From the NCBI RefSeq assembly GCF_000607165.1, contig NZ_JFZG01000004.1:186001-250000 (forward strand): a stretch of DNA of 64,000 nucleotides, in the 5' to 3' direction. Below are positions 46,248-56,004 of the stretch, piece by piece. Below the pieces are notes generated by a model, which was not told where the DNA came from, searched no databases, and worked only from the letters and a program-made list of their open reading frames with translations. The stretch is from Ralstonia pickettii (GTDB lineage Bacteria; Pseudomonadota; Gammaproteobacteria; Burkholderiales; Burkholderiaceae). Position numbers and translations under genes: made by a program. Numbering within the stretch: the stretch's first letter is position 1; the number at the start of each line of letters is the position of its first letter.

Positions 46248-46685
46248 CGTCGTCATCGCGCCGCCGCCTACACGCTACAGCGCACATCTTCGTGCAAAGC
46301 GAGAATTGGCGGTGAAAAGTCGTCGAATTATGTCAACAGATACGACCGATCCATCGTTAGACTTTGATCTGCGACTCCGCGTGCGACGTGCGCGTGTTGT
46401 GAGGAAGTGTTGGAGTTGGTTGTAAACCGTGATTGTCGGCATGTGCGACGGAATTCACGAGGTACCCTCAGCCTCCGCCGCTGATTCCGCGCTGCACGTT
46501 ATGTGCAGTTCTCGCAACTTTCTTCGCGATTGGAACACTGCCCCAGCAGATAATTGCGTCGAAATGATGACCGAATGATAAGGCTCCAGAGGTCAAACTT
46601 TAAGGCCGTGAGCTAAGTCCTTCATCTTGCTAAGAATTTTGTTTTTGCCTACACTTGCGCCATCTCACGCGCGGGTGATCGAACC
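46248..46685. other. intergenic upstream of pbpG
   Basis: A 438-base stretch without a credible gene, AT-richer than its surroundings near the 3' end. It contains the pbpG promoter. Short open frames lack ribosome sites and protein-like composition. Confidence 0.55.
46627..46655 (+). promoter_or_regulatory. pbpG promoter
   Basis: TTGCTA (46627-46632), 17-bp spacer and TACACT (46650-46655), followed by a leader of about 25 bases to ATG 46686. Confidence 0.5.
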
Positions 46686-47882
46686 ATGTCACGGTCTGTT
46701 TCCTCATTTTTTCGACGTCTCGGCTTTGTTTCGCTGATGACCGTCGCGCTCGCTGCCGTCTCCGTCGCTACCGTGGCCAATGCCGCCACGACCGACAAAA
46801 AGCCCGCCGCCAGCAAAAAAGCCAAAGTTAAATCCAAGGGCAAGACCGTCGTCAATCGCAAGGCCAGCGCCAAAGTCGCGGCTGCGAGCAGCGATGACGT
46901 CGCGTCCAGCAAAGTCCGCAAGGTCGTCACCGTCAAAGGCAAGCGCCGTGTGATCATGGTCGAGCGCGGTGCTCGTCCGGTGCGCGCAGCGTTCGTGCCG
47001 GCATCCCCGACGCTTGGCGAAGCGATGGGTCTGCGTTCGACGCCCGACGCGTTGGCGCTGCGCTCCTCCGTCGCGCTGGTGATGGACCAGAACAACGGCG
47101 AAGTGCTGTTCCAGAAGAATTCGTCGGTTGTGCTGCCGATTGCCTCGATCACCAAGCTGATGACCGCGCTGGTCGTGACCGACGCTCATCAGCCGATGGA
47201 CGAGCTGCTTGAGATCACCGATGAAGATCGCGACTACGAGCGCAACACCGGCTCGCGTCTGCGCTTCGGCACGATGCTCACGCGTGAAGATCTGCTGCTG
47301 CTGGCGCTGATGTCGTCGGAAAACCGCGCAGCCTCAGCGCTGGGCCGTAACTATCCGGGTGGTCGTCCGGCATTCGTTGCCGCCATGAACCGCAAGGCGC
47401 ACGAGCTGGGCATGAACGACACGCACTATGTCGATTCGAACGGCCTGTCGAGCAGCAACGTGTCGAGCGCCCAGGATCTGGCCAAGATCGTGATGGCTGC
47501 CTACAAGGTGCCGACCATTCGCCAATTCACGACCACGCCTGAACATACGGTCAACGCCAACGGCCGCACGCTGCACTACGTCAACACCAACCGTCTGGTG
47601 CGTGGCGGCGAATGGGATATCGGTCTGCAGAAGACCGGTTTCATCAACGAAGCGGGCCGCTGCCTCGTGATGCAGGCCAACGTGCACGGCCGCAACGTCG
47701 TGATGGTGTTCCTGGATTCGGCCGGCAATCTCACGCGCTTTGCGGACGCCACACGCGTGCGCAATTGGCTGGAGCGCAATCCGCACATCGAGCCGGCCAC
47801 GCAAGCCGCTGCACCGTTGCGGAATGTACCTGTGTCGACGCAGCCGGCAACCGTGCTGGCGTCGGAGCAGCACGGCGCTTGA
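46686..47882 (+). CDS. pbpG: D-alanyl-D-alanine endopeptidase (PBP7-type)
   Basis: Periplasmic S11 peptidase of 398 residues. Signal peptide with hydrophobic core at about residues 12-30, then a Lys/Ala-rich linker (residues ~37-90). Active-site motifs are SITK (Ser154, Lys157), SEN (Ser211-Asn213) and KTG at 316. It cleaves peptidoglycan cross-links. The long basic linker is unlike E. coli PBP7 (~310 residues) and may bind the cell wall. Confidence 0.93.
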   Translation: MSRSVSSFFRRLGFVSLMTVALAAVSVATVANAATTDKKPAASKKAKVKSKGKTVVNRKASAKVAAASSDDVASSKVRKVVTVKGKRRVIMVERGARPVRAAFVPASPTLGEAMGLRSTPDALALRSSVALVMDQNNGEVLFQKNSSVVLPIASITKLMTALVVTDAHQPMDELLEITDEDRDYERNTGSRLRFGTMLTREDLLLLALMSSENRAASALGRNYPGGRPAFVAAMNRKAHELGMNDTHYVDSNGLSSSNVSSAQDLAKIVMAAYKVPTIRQFTTTPEHTVNANGRTLHYVNTNRLVRGGEWDIGLQKTGFINEAGRCLVMQANVHGRNVVMVFLDSAGNLTRFADATRVRNWLERNPHIEPATQAAAPLRNVPVSTQPATVLASEQHGA

Positions 47883-47894
47883 GTCACCGCGCCA

Positions 47895-47934
47895 CCCAAC
47901 AAAAAAAGCGCGTCGATGACGCGCTTTTTGTTGG
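47895..47934. terminator. bidirectional terminator, pbpG / iclR-type gene
   Basis: Long near-perfect inverted repeat, outer CCCAAC...GTTGGG and inner AAAGCGCGTC-GAT-GACGCGCTTT, with A-run and T-run flanks. It serves both converging genes. Confidence 0.88.
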
Positions 47935-47948
47935 GCAAAACCGGCGGC

Positions 47949-48746
47949 TCACTCTGCGCGCACGGCGTCCTCTTCGTACGTGTAGCCCATGCCCTTTGAG
48001 ATCTGCAACGCGGTGTCCTTGAGGTTGTCGAGCCAGCTGTCCTGCAAGCGGTCTGCTGGTGCAGACAGAGACAAGCCTGCTACCAGCCGCCGCGAATCGT
48101 CATAGATGCCGGCAGCGATACAGCGCACGCCGAGTTCCAGTTCTTCGTTGTCGCGCGCGTAGCCGTTGGTGCGGACCCAGTTGAGTTCGCGTTCGAGCTT
48201 GGGCAAGTCCGTGATCGAGGTGCGAGTGTGACCAGACAAACCGGTACGCGTGGCATAGGCCCGGACACGGCCGAGTTCGTCTGCGGCCAGGAACAGCTTA
48301 CCGACCGAAGTCAGGTGCAGCGGCGCGCGGCCACCGATAGCGCGTACCACTTGCATGCCTGACCGCTCGGAATATGCTCGCTCGATGTAGACGATCTCAT
48401 CGCCCTGGCGCACCGAGAGGTTGACGGTTTGGCCGGTCAGGCGATGCAGGGCGCGCATCGGCGCGAGGGCCGCTTCACGCACCGAGAGGCGTGCCTTGAC
48501 GAGGTTGCCGAGTTCCAGCAAACGCATGCCGAGACGGTAACTGCCCGGGTCGGAGCGGTCGACGAAGCGGCAAGCCACCATGTCGTTCAGGATGCGGTGC
48601 GCGGTGGAGGGGTGCAGGCCGGTGCTGGCGGACAGCGCTTTCAGGCTGACCGGATCGGCGTGATCGGCAAGCGCGTCGAGCAGCATCATCATGCGTTCGA
48701 TGACCTGGATGGACGTCTTGCCGGGGTCCTTATCTGCTTCTGCCAT
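47949..48746 (-). CDS. IclR-family regulator
   Basis: A 265-residue regulator with an N-terminal winged helix (LKALSASTGLHPSTAHRILN) and a C-terminal IclR effector domain (RQGDEIVYIERAYSER, APLHLTSVGKLFLA, CIAAGIYDDSRRLVAGLSLS). Divergent from lutAB with a 240-base intergenic region, so it likely controls lactate or another hydroxy-acid use. A CACAATGTG dyad at 48786-48794 is a candidate site. Confidence 0.92.
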   Translation of the reverse strand: MAEADKDPGKTSIQVIERMMMLLDALADHADPVSLKALSASTGLHPSTAHRILNDMVACRFVDRSDPGSYRLGMRLLELGNLVKARLSVREAALAPMRALHRLTGQTVNLSVRQGDEIVYIERAYSERSGMQVVRAIGGRAPLHLTSVGKLFLAADELGRVRAYATRTGLSGHTRTSITDLPKLERELNWVRTNGYARDNEELELGVRCIAAGIYDDSRRLVAGLSLSAPADRLQDSWLDNLKDTALQISKGMGYTYEEDAVRAE

Positions 48747-48785
48747 GGGTGCAGTGGGTTGCGGATGCGATGCAAAATTCTATCC

Positions 48786-48794
48786 CACAATGTG
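48786..48794. promoter_or_regulatory. dyad CACAATGTG upstream of IclR gene
   Basis: A short symmetric site, CACA-A-TGTG, about 40 bases upstream of the IclR start in the divergent region with lutA. Position fits an autoregulatory operator. Low information content, so tentative. Confidence 0.3.
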
Positions 48795-48986
48795 AAAATT
48801 CGCACCATCCCGACGCATGATTCCGGGTATTTTTGAGGGCTTTCTCAGTCGGCCACCGGCTGTGCTTGGTAGGGCCTCGTGAAGCGCACTCACCGCTGAC
48901 ATGAAGAAGTTCTGTGCCTTGAGGGCCGCGCCCGACAGGGCAGCGGGCGCATAATGGCAGCTTCCCGCAGAACACAAGAGACTCCC

Positions 48987-49712
48987 ATGCGCATAGGTTT
49001 GTTCGTCACTTGCCTCATTGATCTGATGCGGCCCGACATCGGGTTTTCGGTGCTCAAACTGCTGGAAAAGGCCGGCTACGACGTCGTTGTGCCGCCCGCG
49101 CAGACCTGCTGCGGCCAGCCCGCCTACAACTCCGGCGATCGGCCACTGGCGCGCGATCTGGCGGAGAAGACGCTCAAGGAGTTCGAACAGTTCGACTACG
49201 TTGTCATCCCGTCTGGCTCGTGCGGCGGCATGATCCGCAAGGGCTACGCCGATCTCTTTCGAGACGATCCGGAGCTCGCAGGCCGCTACGAGCGCCTGGC
49301 GCCGCGTGTGTATGAGTTAACCGACTTTCTCGTCAACGTGGCGCGTGTCGAGACGCTCGATTCCGAATTTCACGGCCACGTGACGTACCACGATTCGTGC
49401 TCTGGCCTGCGCGAGTTGGGCGTGAAAGCGCAGCCGCGCGAGCTGCTCGGCAAACTGCCGGGTGTGCAGTTGACCGAGATGCCCGCATGCGAAGCGTGCT
49501 GCGGTTTCGGCGGCACGTTCTCGATCAAGTACGGTGATATCTCCACCGCCATCGCGGATGAAAAATGCGCCAACATCAAGGCCAGCGGCGCCGATGCCGT
49601 GGTGCTCGGTGATGTAGGCTGCATGCTTAACATCGAAGGCCGGCTGCGCCGTACGGGCGACACGCACACGCGTGTGCTGCACATCGCGCAAGTCCTTGCC
49701 GGCGACGCGTAA
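48987..49712 (+). CDS. lutA: lactate utilization protein A (CCG-domain Fe-S protein)
   Basis: A 241-residue (Fe-S)-binding protein of the LutA/LldE/YkgE family, with two CCG cysteine domains: PPAQTCCGQPAYNSGD near residue 40 and EACCGFGGTFSIK near residue 170. It is a subunit of the LutABC L-lactate dehydrogenase system. ATG 48987 begins MRIGLFVTCLIDLMRP, the family N-terminus. Confidence 0.94.
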   Translation: MRIGLFVTCLIDLMRPDIGFSVLKLLEKAGYDVVVPPAQTCCGQPAYNSGDRPLARDLAEKTLKEFEQFDYVVIPSGSCGGMIRKGYADLFRDDPELAGRYERLAPRVYELTDFLVNVARVETLDSEFHGHVTYHDSCSGLRELGVKAQPRELLGKLPGVQLTEMPACEACCGFGGTFSIKYGDISTAIADEKCANIKASGADAVVLGDVGCMLNIEGRLRRTGDTHTRVLHIAQVLAGDA

Positions 49713-49748
49713 ATCGCAACGCCAAGAACACGACGGAGACGCAATCGC

Positions 49749-51158
49749 ATGCAAGTCCGCAGCATGGAATTCAAGGCGCGCGCCGGGCAGAAGCTCGCCG
49801 ACAAGCGCCTGCAGCAGAACCTCACCAAGCTCTCGACCAAGTTCGTCACCGCACGCGCGGCGGCCATCCAGGAGATTGATTTTCCGGCCACGCGTGAGGC
49901 GCTGAAGGAGCGCCGCAACCGCGCGCTGGAAAACCTCGATGTCTGGCTCGCCACGTTCGAGGCAGAAGCGACGCGCCGTGGCGCCAAGGTGCTGTTTGCC
50001 GAAACCACGGCCGATGCCGCGCGCCTGGTTGCAGAAATCGCCCGCAAGCACGAGGTGAAAAAGGTCATCAAGAGCAAGTCGATGGTGACCGAAGAGATGC
50101 GCCTGAACCAGGTGCTCGGCGAGATGGGTGTGCAGAGCATCGAGACCGACCTGGGCGAGTACATCCTGCAGATCAACGACAGTGAGCCTCCGTCGCACAT
50201 CATTGCGCCGGTGGTGCACAAGGACAAGGAGGAGATCGCTGATCTCTTCGCCAAGACGCACAACAAGCCGCGCCTGACAGATATTCCGGAGATGACGCGC
50301 GAGGCGCGCGAAGTGCTGCGGCCCCAGTTTCTGTCCGCCGACATGGGCGTGACAGGCGGCAACTTCATCATCGCCGAGACGGGGTCCGTTGCGATTGTCA
50401 CGAATGAGGGCAACGAGGGCATGTGCACGATCATGCCGCGCGTGCATGTCGCCGTGACCGGCATCGAGAAGGTGCTGCCGACGCTCGAAGATCTGGCGAC
50501 CGTCATGCGCTTGCTGCCGCGATCGGCCACAGGGCAGGCGATTTCGAACTATTTCTCATTGTTGACGGGGCCGCGCGCGCCGGGCGAGAAGGATGGCCCC
50601 GAGCATATGTACTTCGTCATTGTCGACGGCGGCCGCAGCGGCCTGATCGGCGGCGAATTCCAGGAGATGCTGCGCTGTATCCGATGCGGCGCGTGCATGA
50701 ACCATTGCCCGGTCTATCAGAAGATCGGCGGCCATGCGTACGGCTGGGTGTATCCCGGCCCGATGGGCAGCGTGCTGACGCCTAGCTACGTTGGGCTGTC
50801 GAACGCGTTGGACCTTCCGCAAGCGGCCACGCTGTGCGGTGAATGCAATCGCGTGTGCCCTGCGTCCATCCCATTGTCGGATTTGCTGCGCACGCTGCGT
50901 GAGAAACAAATGGAGCGCGAACTGCGCCCGCAAGCGGAGCGCTTTGGCTTGCGCGTGTGGGGCTTCGTAGCACGGCGACCGGCGTTGTACTCGGCCGGCA
51001 CTTGGGTTGCAGCACGCGTGCTGCGCTGGATGGGCGGTGACAAGAAGCTGATCCACTCGCTGCCCGTCGGAAAAGGTTGGACCGATACACGTGACATGCC
51101 GGCCCCCGCGGGCAAAACGTTTCGCGAGCTGTACCGTGAAAAGAAGGCCCGAGCATGA
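49749..51158 (+). CDS. lutB: lactate utilization protein B (ferredoxin-type)
   Basis: A 469-residue LutB/YkgF-type protein: a DUF162-like N-terminal domain and two 4Fe-4S motifs in the C-terminal third, CIRCGACMNHCPVY and CGECNRVCPASIPL. Length is that of LutB alone, so it is not a LutB-LutC fusion. Thirty-six bases after lutA, and its stop overlaps the next gene by four bases. Confidence 0.95.
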   Translation: MQVRSMEFKARAGQKLADKRLQQNLTKLSTKFVTARAAAIQEIDFPATREALKERRNRALENLDVWLATFEAEATRRGAKVLFAETTADAARLVAEIARKHEVKKVIKSKSMVTEEMRLNQVLGEMGVQSIETDLGEYILQINDSEPPSHIIAPVVHKDKEEIADLFAKTHNKPRLTDIPEMTREAREVLRPQFLSADMGVTGGNFIIAETGSVAIVTNEGNEGMCTIMPRVHVAVTGIEKVLPTLEDLATVMRLLPRSATGQAISNYFSLLTGPRAPGEKDGPEHMYFVIVDGGRSGLIGGEFQEMLRCIRCGACMNHCPVYQKIGGHAYGWVYPGPMGSVLTPSYVGLSNALDLPQAATLCGECNRVCPASIPLSDLLRTLREKQMERELRPQAERFGLRVWGFVARRPALYSAGTWVAARVLRWMGGDKKLIHSLPVGKGWTDTRDMPAPAGKTFRELYREKKARA

Positions 51159-51436
51159 CCACCGCTGAATCCCTCCAAACGCTGCGCGACGCGCTCGATC
51201 GTCACGCAAAGTCGCCCGACCTGCCGCGCCTACTCAAGCAGTGGCGCGACGATGTAGTGCTCGCGCCGTTGGCGATCTTGCCGCCGGCGTACGACCAGGT
51301 GCGGCGTTCCTTGCTGCAGCGGCTGGATATGGCGATGTCATTTGGCGAGGAAAGCTGCTCGTTCTCGCCATCGTCGTTGCTCGCGGAAATGCGTTTGTGG
51401 ACGGACAAGGCTGAGGCCAAGCTCGCCAGCATGTAA
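51155..51436 (+). CDS. small protein coupled to lutB
   Basis: A 93-residue helical protein with no signal peptide, membrane segment or motif I recognise. The ATGA overlap with lutB marks it as a real, translationally coupled gene. It stands where lutC (about 220 residues) is expected but is far too short and unlike LutC. Possibly an accessory or assembly factor. Confidence 0.75.
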   Translation: MTTAESLQTLRDALDRHAKSPDLPRLLKQWRDDVVLAPLAILPPAYDQVRRSLLQRLDMAMSFGEESCSFSPSSLLAEMRLWTDKAEAKLASM

Positions 51437-51505
51437 TCGAGAGGCGACATGGAACGCAGGATGCGTGCTAGTGTCTGACAGCTTATTCCCGTGTCAGCCT
51501 ATGCC

Positions 51506-51820
51506 ATGAATCAGACCGCTCGCGAAATCATGCTGTACGACGCCCAGAAGAAGAGTTCGGGCGTGGCCTATCTCTGGTGGTTTCTGCTTGGTTTTTTAGG
51601 GGCGCATCGCTTCTATCTGAAGCGGCCAGGCAGCGGCGTCGCGCAGGCCATCGCCAACATTGGCGGCACATGGTTGGCGTTTCGTGACATGGGTAACACC
51701 GCCGGCTGGGTGCTTGCCGTCATCGGCGGGCTGTGGGTGCTGGTGGACATGTTCCTGATTCCCGGGATGGTCCGCGCATACAACACGGTGCTCGCCGAGC
51801 GGCTTTCGACTGCGCCCTGA
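51506..51820 (+). CDS. TM2-domain membrane protein
   Basis: A 104-residue protein with the TM2 pattern: charged N-terminus, then VAYLWWFLLGFLGAHRFYL, a Gly-rich loop and two further hydrophobic segments ending in WVLVDMFLIPGM. Function of TM2 proteins in bacteria is unknown. An alternative GTG start lies five codons upstream (51491); neither has a strong ribosome site. Confidence 0.88.
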   Translation: MNQTAREIMLYDAQKKSSGVAYLWWFLLGFLGAHRFYLKRPGSGVAQAIANIGGTWLAFRDMGNTAGWVLAVIGGLWVLVDMFLIPGMVRAYNTVLAERLSTAP

Positions 51821-51834
51821 GAGGAGTCGAACTC

Positions 51835-52002
51835 ATGAGCAAAATGATTTGGTGGAAGCGCGCCGCATTGTGGGCGGCAGGTTTGGCTTGCGTGGGCGGC
51901 GCCTTGGCGGGTTGTACGACTTCGCGCGATCAATACAGCCAGAGTTCCAACATCAGTACGTACGGTGTTGTCGATGTCGGAATCGAGCGCACGTCGCGCT
52001 GA
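51835..52002 (+). CDS. very small lipoprotein
   Basis: A 55-residue protein with a GAGGAG site before ATG 51835, a signal peptide and lipobox GALAGC giving lipidation at Cys27. The mature part is only 29 residues (SQSSNISTYGVVDVGIERTS). Fifteen bases after the TM2 gene, so probably co-transcribed. Confidence 0.78.
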   Translation: MSKMIWWKRAALWAAGLACVGGALAGCTTSRDQYSQSSNISTYGVVDVGIERTSR

Positions 52003-52005
52003 TCA

Positions 52006-52770
52006 TCATTCCGTGGCCGGGGGCGCCACGTCTTCAAACCGTCGCCACTCGCCATTGACGAGCAGTTCCAGCGGTTGGAACAGCGCCTTATAGGCCATCT
52101 TCCGGCTCTGCTCGATCCAGTAGCCGAGATAGACGTAGGGCAAGTCCAGCGCCTGCGCCTGGGAGATCTGCCACAGGACGTTGTACGTCCCGTAACTCGC
52201 CTTCTGTTCGATTGGGTCGTAGAACGTGTAGACCGACGATAGCCCGTCTTCCAGCACGTCGATCATGCTTACCATGCGCAGCTTGCCCGCCGATGGCGAT
52301 TCGGGCGGCTCCCGAAACTCCACCAAACGCGAATTCACCCGGCTCTGTAGCAGGAACTGCTCATATTGATCGCGGCTGTCGTGGTCCATGCCGCCGCCCG
52401 CGTGACGGACCGACTGGTACAGCAGATAGAGCTGATAGTGCTCTTCGACATAGGTAAGCGGTGCAACCAGCGCCTCAAGCCCTTGATGCCGCTCGGCGGC
52501 ACGGCGTTGCGCCCGCGACGGCGCATATCGATCAACGACGACGCGGCACGGGGTGCATGCATGGCAGTCGTCGCAATGCGGGCGGTAGGTGAAGATGCCG
52601 CTACGCCGGAAGCCGGCGCGCACGAGCTTTGAATAGACGTCGGCATTGATCAGGTGCGCCGGCGTGGCGACCTGCGAGCGCGCCAAGCGGCCATCGAGAT
52701 AGCTGCATGCGTAAGGCGCGGTGGCATAGAACTGCAATGCCGAGAGGGGGAGTTCCTTAAGCTTGCTCAT
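52006..52770 (-). CDS. bpt: aspartate/glutamate leucyltransferase
   Basis: A 254-residue ATE-type transferase that adds Leu to N-terminal Asp/Glu, creating an N-degron. It has the N-terminal cysteine signature ([17 protein letters not shown]), YVYLGYWI and the C-terminal [11 protein letters not shown]. Its ATG at 52770 lies 14 bases inside the end of aat. The product should route substrates to ClpS/ClpAP, which is not encoded here. Confidence 0.94.
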   Translation of the reverse strand: MSKLKELPLSALQFYATAPYACSYLDGRLARSQVATPAHLINADVYSKLVRAGFRRSGIFTYRPHCDDCHACTPCRVVVDRYAPSRAQRRAAERHQGLEALVAPLTYVEEHYQLYLLYQSVRHAGGGMDHDSRDQYEQFLLQSRVNSRLVEFREPPESPSAGKLRMVSMIDVLEDGLSSVYTFYDPIEQKASYGTYNVLWQISQAQALDLPYVYLGYWIEQSRKMAYKALFQPLELLVNGEWRRFEDVAPPATE

Positions 52771-53503
52771 TGCGTACGGTCCACCGGCGGAGCACCGATT
52801 TGTCGAAGTGCCACGGCACAATGGCCGGCGCGTTGGCCGCTTCCCGCACATGTGTGAGAAACGCCGTGCGCGGCACCGGGGCACCGCCCAGCGACGCCAG
52901 ATGCTCGGTCTCCTGCTGGCAGTCTATCATCGCGACGCCCTGACCGCCGAGGAAGGCGCAGAGCGCCGCCAGCGCGATTTTCGAGGCATCGGTGCGGTGC
53001 GCGAACATCGATTCGCCGTAGAACATGCGGCCAAGCGCCACGCCGTACAGGCCGCCGACGCGTTGCCCGGCGTGCCACGTCTCGACGCTGTGCGCATAGC
53101 CGCGGCGGTGCAGGGCGGTATACGCCTGAATGACGTCTTCGGTGATCCACGTGCCGTGCTGCCCAGGGCGGGCTGTGGTGGCACACGCGACCATCGTTTC
53201 GCGAAAGGCGTGGTCGATGCGGATTTCCCAAGCTGGGTCGTCAAGCACGCGGCGCAGCGTCTTGCGAAACGTGGTTGAGACGCGAAAATCTTCGGGGCGC
53301 AGCACCATGCGCGGATCGGTGCTCCACCACAGCACTGGCTGGCCCTGGGCATACCACGGAAAAATGCCTTGCCGATACGCAATCAGCAGCCGTTGGGGCG
53401 ATAGCTCTGCGCTGGCGGCCAGCAGCCCCGGCGCTTCGGACTCTGGCCCGAGCGCGCGATCGACCGGCGGGAAGGGATCGTGCGGATCCAGCCAGGCGAT
53501 CAT
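52757..53503 (-). CDS. aat: leucyl/phenylalanyl-tRNA--protein transferase
   Basis: A 248-residue transferase that adds Leu or Phe to N-terminal Lys/Arg. Signature [20 protein letters not shown] is near residue 46; [18 protein letters not shown] and [16 protein letters not shown] follow in the usual order. Overlaps bpt by 14 bases, forming a compact N-degron tagging operon. Confidence 0.95.
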   Translation of the reverse strand: MIAWLDPHDPFPPVDRALGPESEAPGLLAASAELSPQRLLIAYRQGIFPWYAQGQPVLWWSTDPRMVLRPEDFRVSTTFRKTLRRVLDDPAWEIRIDHAFRETMVACATTARPGQHGTWITEDVIQAYTALHRRGYAHSVETWHAGQRVGGLYGVALGRMFYGESMFAHRTDASKIALAALCAFLGGQGVAMIDCQQETEHLASLGGAPVPRTAFLTHVREAANAPAIVPWHFDKSVLRRWTVRNEQA

Positions 53504-53527
53504 GATGCAGACAGCGTGAGGTTGGCG

Positions 53528-54115
53528 TTACGGCGTCGTGGCCGGCGTATTGATCGCAGCCGAGCGCATCGGCTTGTAGATGTCGAGCGTGTGGAGGCGG
53601 AAGCTGCCGTCGGCCAGCTTGCCTGCCGCGCGGTCTGCAAAGAAGCAACGCAGCGTGTGGATGACAGTCGGGAAGGCCAGATCATCCCAGGGGATGTCGG
53701 CTTCATTGAAGAGCGCGACTTCCAGGCTTTCTTCGCCCGGCGCGAAATCCAGATCGTTCAGCTTGGCCAGGTAGAACAAGTGCACTTGATGCACGTGCGG
53801 CACGTTGAGTACCGAATACAGCTCGCCGATTTCGACGTTGGCGCCGGCCTCTTCCTGCGTTTCCCGGTTGGCGGCCTGCGCGGTGGTCTCCCCGATTTCC
53901 ATGAAGCCTGCTGGCAAGGTCCAAAAGCCGTAGCGGGGTTCAATGGCGCGCTTGCACAGGAGAATCTGATCGTTCCAAACGGGCACGGTGCCGACCACGT
54001 TGCGCGGATTCACATAGTGAATCGTATTGCAATGGTCGCAAACGTCGCGCAGTCGGTTGTCACCGGCGGGAATGCGCGAGACGACTGACTGGCCGCAGTT
54101 GGAACAGAATTTCAT
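53528..54115 (-). CDS. NUDIX hydrolase with zinc ribbon
   Basis: A 195-residue protein with an N-terminal zinc ribbon (CSNCGQ and CDHCN) and a NUDIX box spanning GFMEIGETTAQAANRETQEE. Zinc-ribbon NUDIX proteins include NADH pyrophosphatases, but the substrate is not assigned. Twenty-five bases upstream of aat on the same strand, so possibly the first gene of that operon. Confidence 0.93.
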   Translation of the reverse strand: MKFCSNCGQSVVSRIPAGDNRLRDVCDHCNTIHYVNPRNVVGTVPVWNDQILLCKRAIEPRYGFWTLPAGFMEIGETTAQAANRETQEEAGANVEIGELYSVLNVPHVHQVHLFYLAKLNDLDFAPGEESLEVALFNEADIPWDDLAFPTVIHTLRCFFADRAAGKLADGSFRLHTLDIYKPMRSAAINTPATTP

Positions 54116-54235
54116 GGGGAATCGTCGCGGGTGGAATATCTCAGTGTATCACCGCGGCGATGCGGCCCCGCGCGGCGCAGGGAGGGGCGGGAGTATCGAC
54201 TGAGTTGCACGCAAAACGGCGCGTGGAAACGTAGA

Positions 54236-54265
54236 AAAGCAAAAAGCCCGCTGTGTGCGGGCTTC
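54236..54265 (-). terminator. terminator after the fMet tRNA pair
   Basis: Read on minus: AAGCCCGC-ACACA-GCGGGCTTTTTGC, an eight-bp stem with T-run about 43 bases after the second tRNA. Confidence 0.8.
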
Positions 54266-54306
54266 ATGATTCGGCTCAGGTCTTGGAGCGAGCCGTTCTA
54301 CTTTGG

Positions 54307-54384
<78 letters not shown>

Positions 54385-54412
54385 TCCGTAGAAACGCATT
54401 CGACTTTCTGGC

Positions 54413-54489
<77 letters not shown>

Positions 54490-54717
54490 TCCGTCGAATA
54501 AAAAATTATAGCGAGATCCGTGCGGCGATGCAACACTTTTCTCGTGCGGCATGCATATTGATGGTGCGTGTTCCACTGTGACGGGCCGCGAAGGCAGGCG
54601 CAGACTGATCTTTGGACACATCGTGCGCAGCCGGGTTCGAAAGCGGCGCGCACGGTGCATTGCGGCGTGCCGGCCGTTTACAATGCCGCCTTTCGCGTTC
54701 CTCTCTTGATTCCGATC

Positions 54718-55752
54718 GTGCTCAACGCCCTGTACCCGCTTGCCCGCCCGCTGCTGTTTTCGATGGATCCCGAAGACGCGCATCACTTCACGCTGAACCA
54801 GCTCAAGCGGGCCCACGCGATGGGGCTTTCGGGCTGCATCGGTGGACGCGTAGCCCCGCAGCCGCGCACGGTGATGGGCGTGGTGTTTCCCAATCCAGTG
54901 GGGCTGGCTGCTGGCCTGGACAAGGATGGTGCGTATATCGATGCGCTCGGCGCGCTCGGCTTCGGTTTTATTGAAGTCGGCACGGTCACGCCGCGTGCGC
55001 AGCCAGGCAACCCGCGCCCGCGCATGTTCCGCCTGCCGGCGGCCAATGCGCTTATCAATCGCATGGGTTTCAACAACGGCGGTGTCGATGCGTTCATCAA
55101 TAACGTGAAGGCATCGAAGTGGCGCGAGGCGGGTGGCGTGCTCGGTCTGAACATCGGCAAGAACGCCGACACGCCCATCGAGCGCGCTGTCGACGATTAC
55201 CTGCATTGCCTGGAGCGCGTGTATCCGCACGCGAGCTACGTGACGGTGAACATTTCGTCGCCGAACACGAAGAACCTGCGCCAACTGCAGGGCGCGAGCG
55301 AGCTGGACAGCCTGCTCGGTACGCTGCGCGACGCGCAACAGCGTCTGGCAGACCAACATAAGCGCTACGTGCCGGTGGCACTGAAGATTGCGCCGGACTT
55401 GGATGACGACCAGATTGCCAACGTTGCCGACGCGCTGCTGCGTCACAAGATGGACGGCGTGATTGCGACCAACACGACGATCAGCCGTGAGGCCGTCGCC
55501 GGTCTGGCACACGCGGAAGAGGCGGGCGGCCTGTCGGGCCAGCCCGTGCGTGAAGCCTCGACGCGGGTAATTCGCGCATTACATGGTTTGCTGGGCGATG
55601 CGGTGCCCATCATTGGCGTGGGCGGCATCCTCGCCGGCGAGCATGCGCGCGAGAAGATCGATGCTGGCGCCCAGCTGGTACAGCTGTATACGGGGTTGAT
55701 CTATCGAGGCCCCGCGCTGGTTGCCGAATGCGCCCGCGCACTGGCGCATTGA
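54718..55752 (+). CDS. pyrD: dihydroorotate dehydrogenase (quinone), class 2
   Basis: Membrane-associated FMN enzyme of pyrimidine synthesis, 344 residues. The class 2 N-terminus [18 protein letters not shown] is present, then [13 protein letters not shown], the catalytic-Ser loop [12 protein letters not shown] and GVGGI in the C-terminal phosphate site. No ATG fits; GTG 54718 gives the usual length, with TTG 54706 as an alternative. Confidence 0.94.
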   Translation: MLNALYPLARPLLFSMDPEDAHHFTLNQLKRAHAMGLSGCIGGRVAPQPRTVMGVVFPNPVGLAAGLDKDGAYIDALGALGFGFIEVGTVTPRAQPGNPRPRMFRLPAANALINRMGFNNGGVDAFINNVKASKWREAGGVLGLNIGKNADTPIERAVDDYLHCLERVYPHASYVTVNISSPNTKNLRQLQGASELDSLLGTLRDAQQRLADQHKRYVPVALKIAPDLDDDQIANVADALLRHKMDGVIATNTTISREAVAGLAHAEEAGGLSGQPVREASTRVIRALHGLLGDAVPIIGVGGILAGEHAREKIDAGAQLVQLYTGLIYRGPALVAECARALAH

Positions 55753-55764
55753 CGCCGGCCGCGC

Positions 55765-56004
55765 TCAGCGGCGAAGCAGGAAGATGATAAGCGCGCTGGC
55801 GGCCACCACGGCGGCTGCCAGGTCGTACGGGCCAGCGTAATCGGCCCACACAGCAGGGTCGAGCCGCTGCATGAAAGCCGGCTGCGCCCACGGCAGGATC
55901 ATGCGCGGGATCGCAAACAATAGGGCGGCCACGACCAGCAGCACAATCAGTGCGGTCAGCGAAGGCTTGGAATGCCCCAAGATGCGGATGGGTGAGTGGG
56001 GCAA
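55765..56004 (-). CDS. small two-helix membrane protein
   Basis: A 79-residue protein with two predicted membrane helices (LTALIVLLVVAALLFAIP and LAAAVVAASALIIFLL) and a Pro/Trp-rich loop between, ending in RR. It has no known domain. It converges with pyrD, with stops 12 bases apart. The hydrophobic pattern favours a real gene. Confidence 0.6.
   Translation of the reverse strand: MPHSPIRILGHSKPSLTALIVLLVVAALLFAIPRMILPWAQPAFMQRLDPAVWADYAGPYDLAAAVVAASALIIFLLRR

Noticed and set aside
46132-46425. 97-codon frame after the nitroreductase gene
   Set aside because: Begins inside the nitroreductase in another frame and has no motif or ribosome site.
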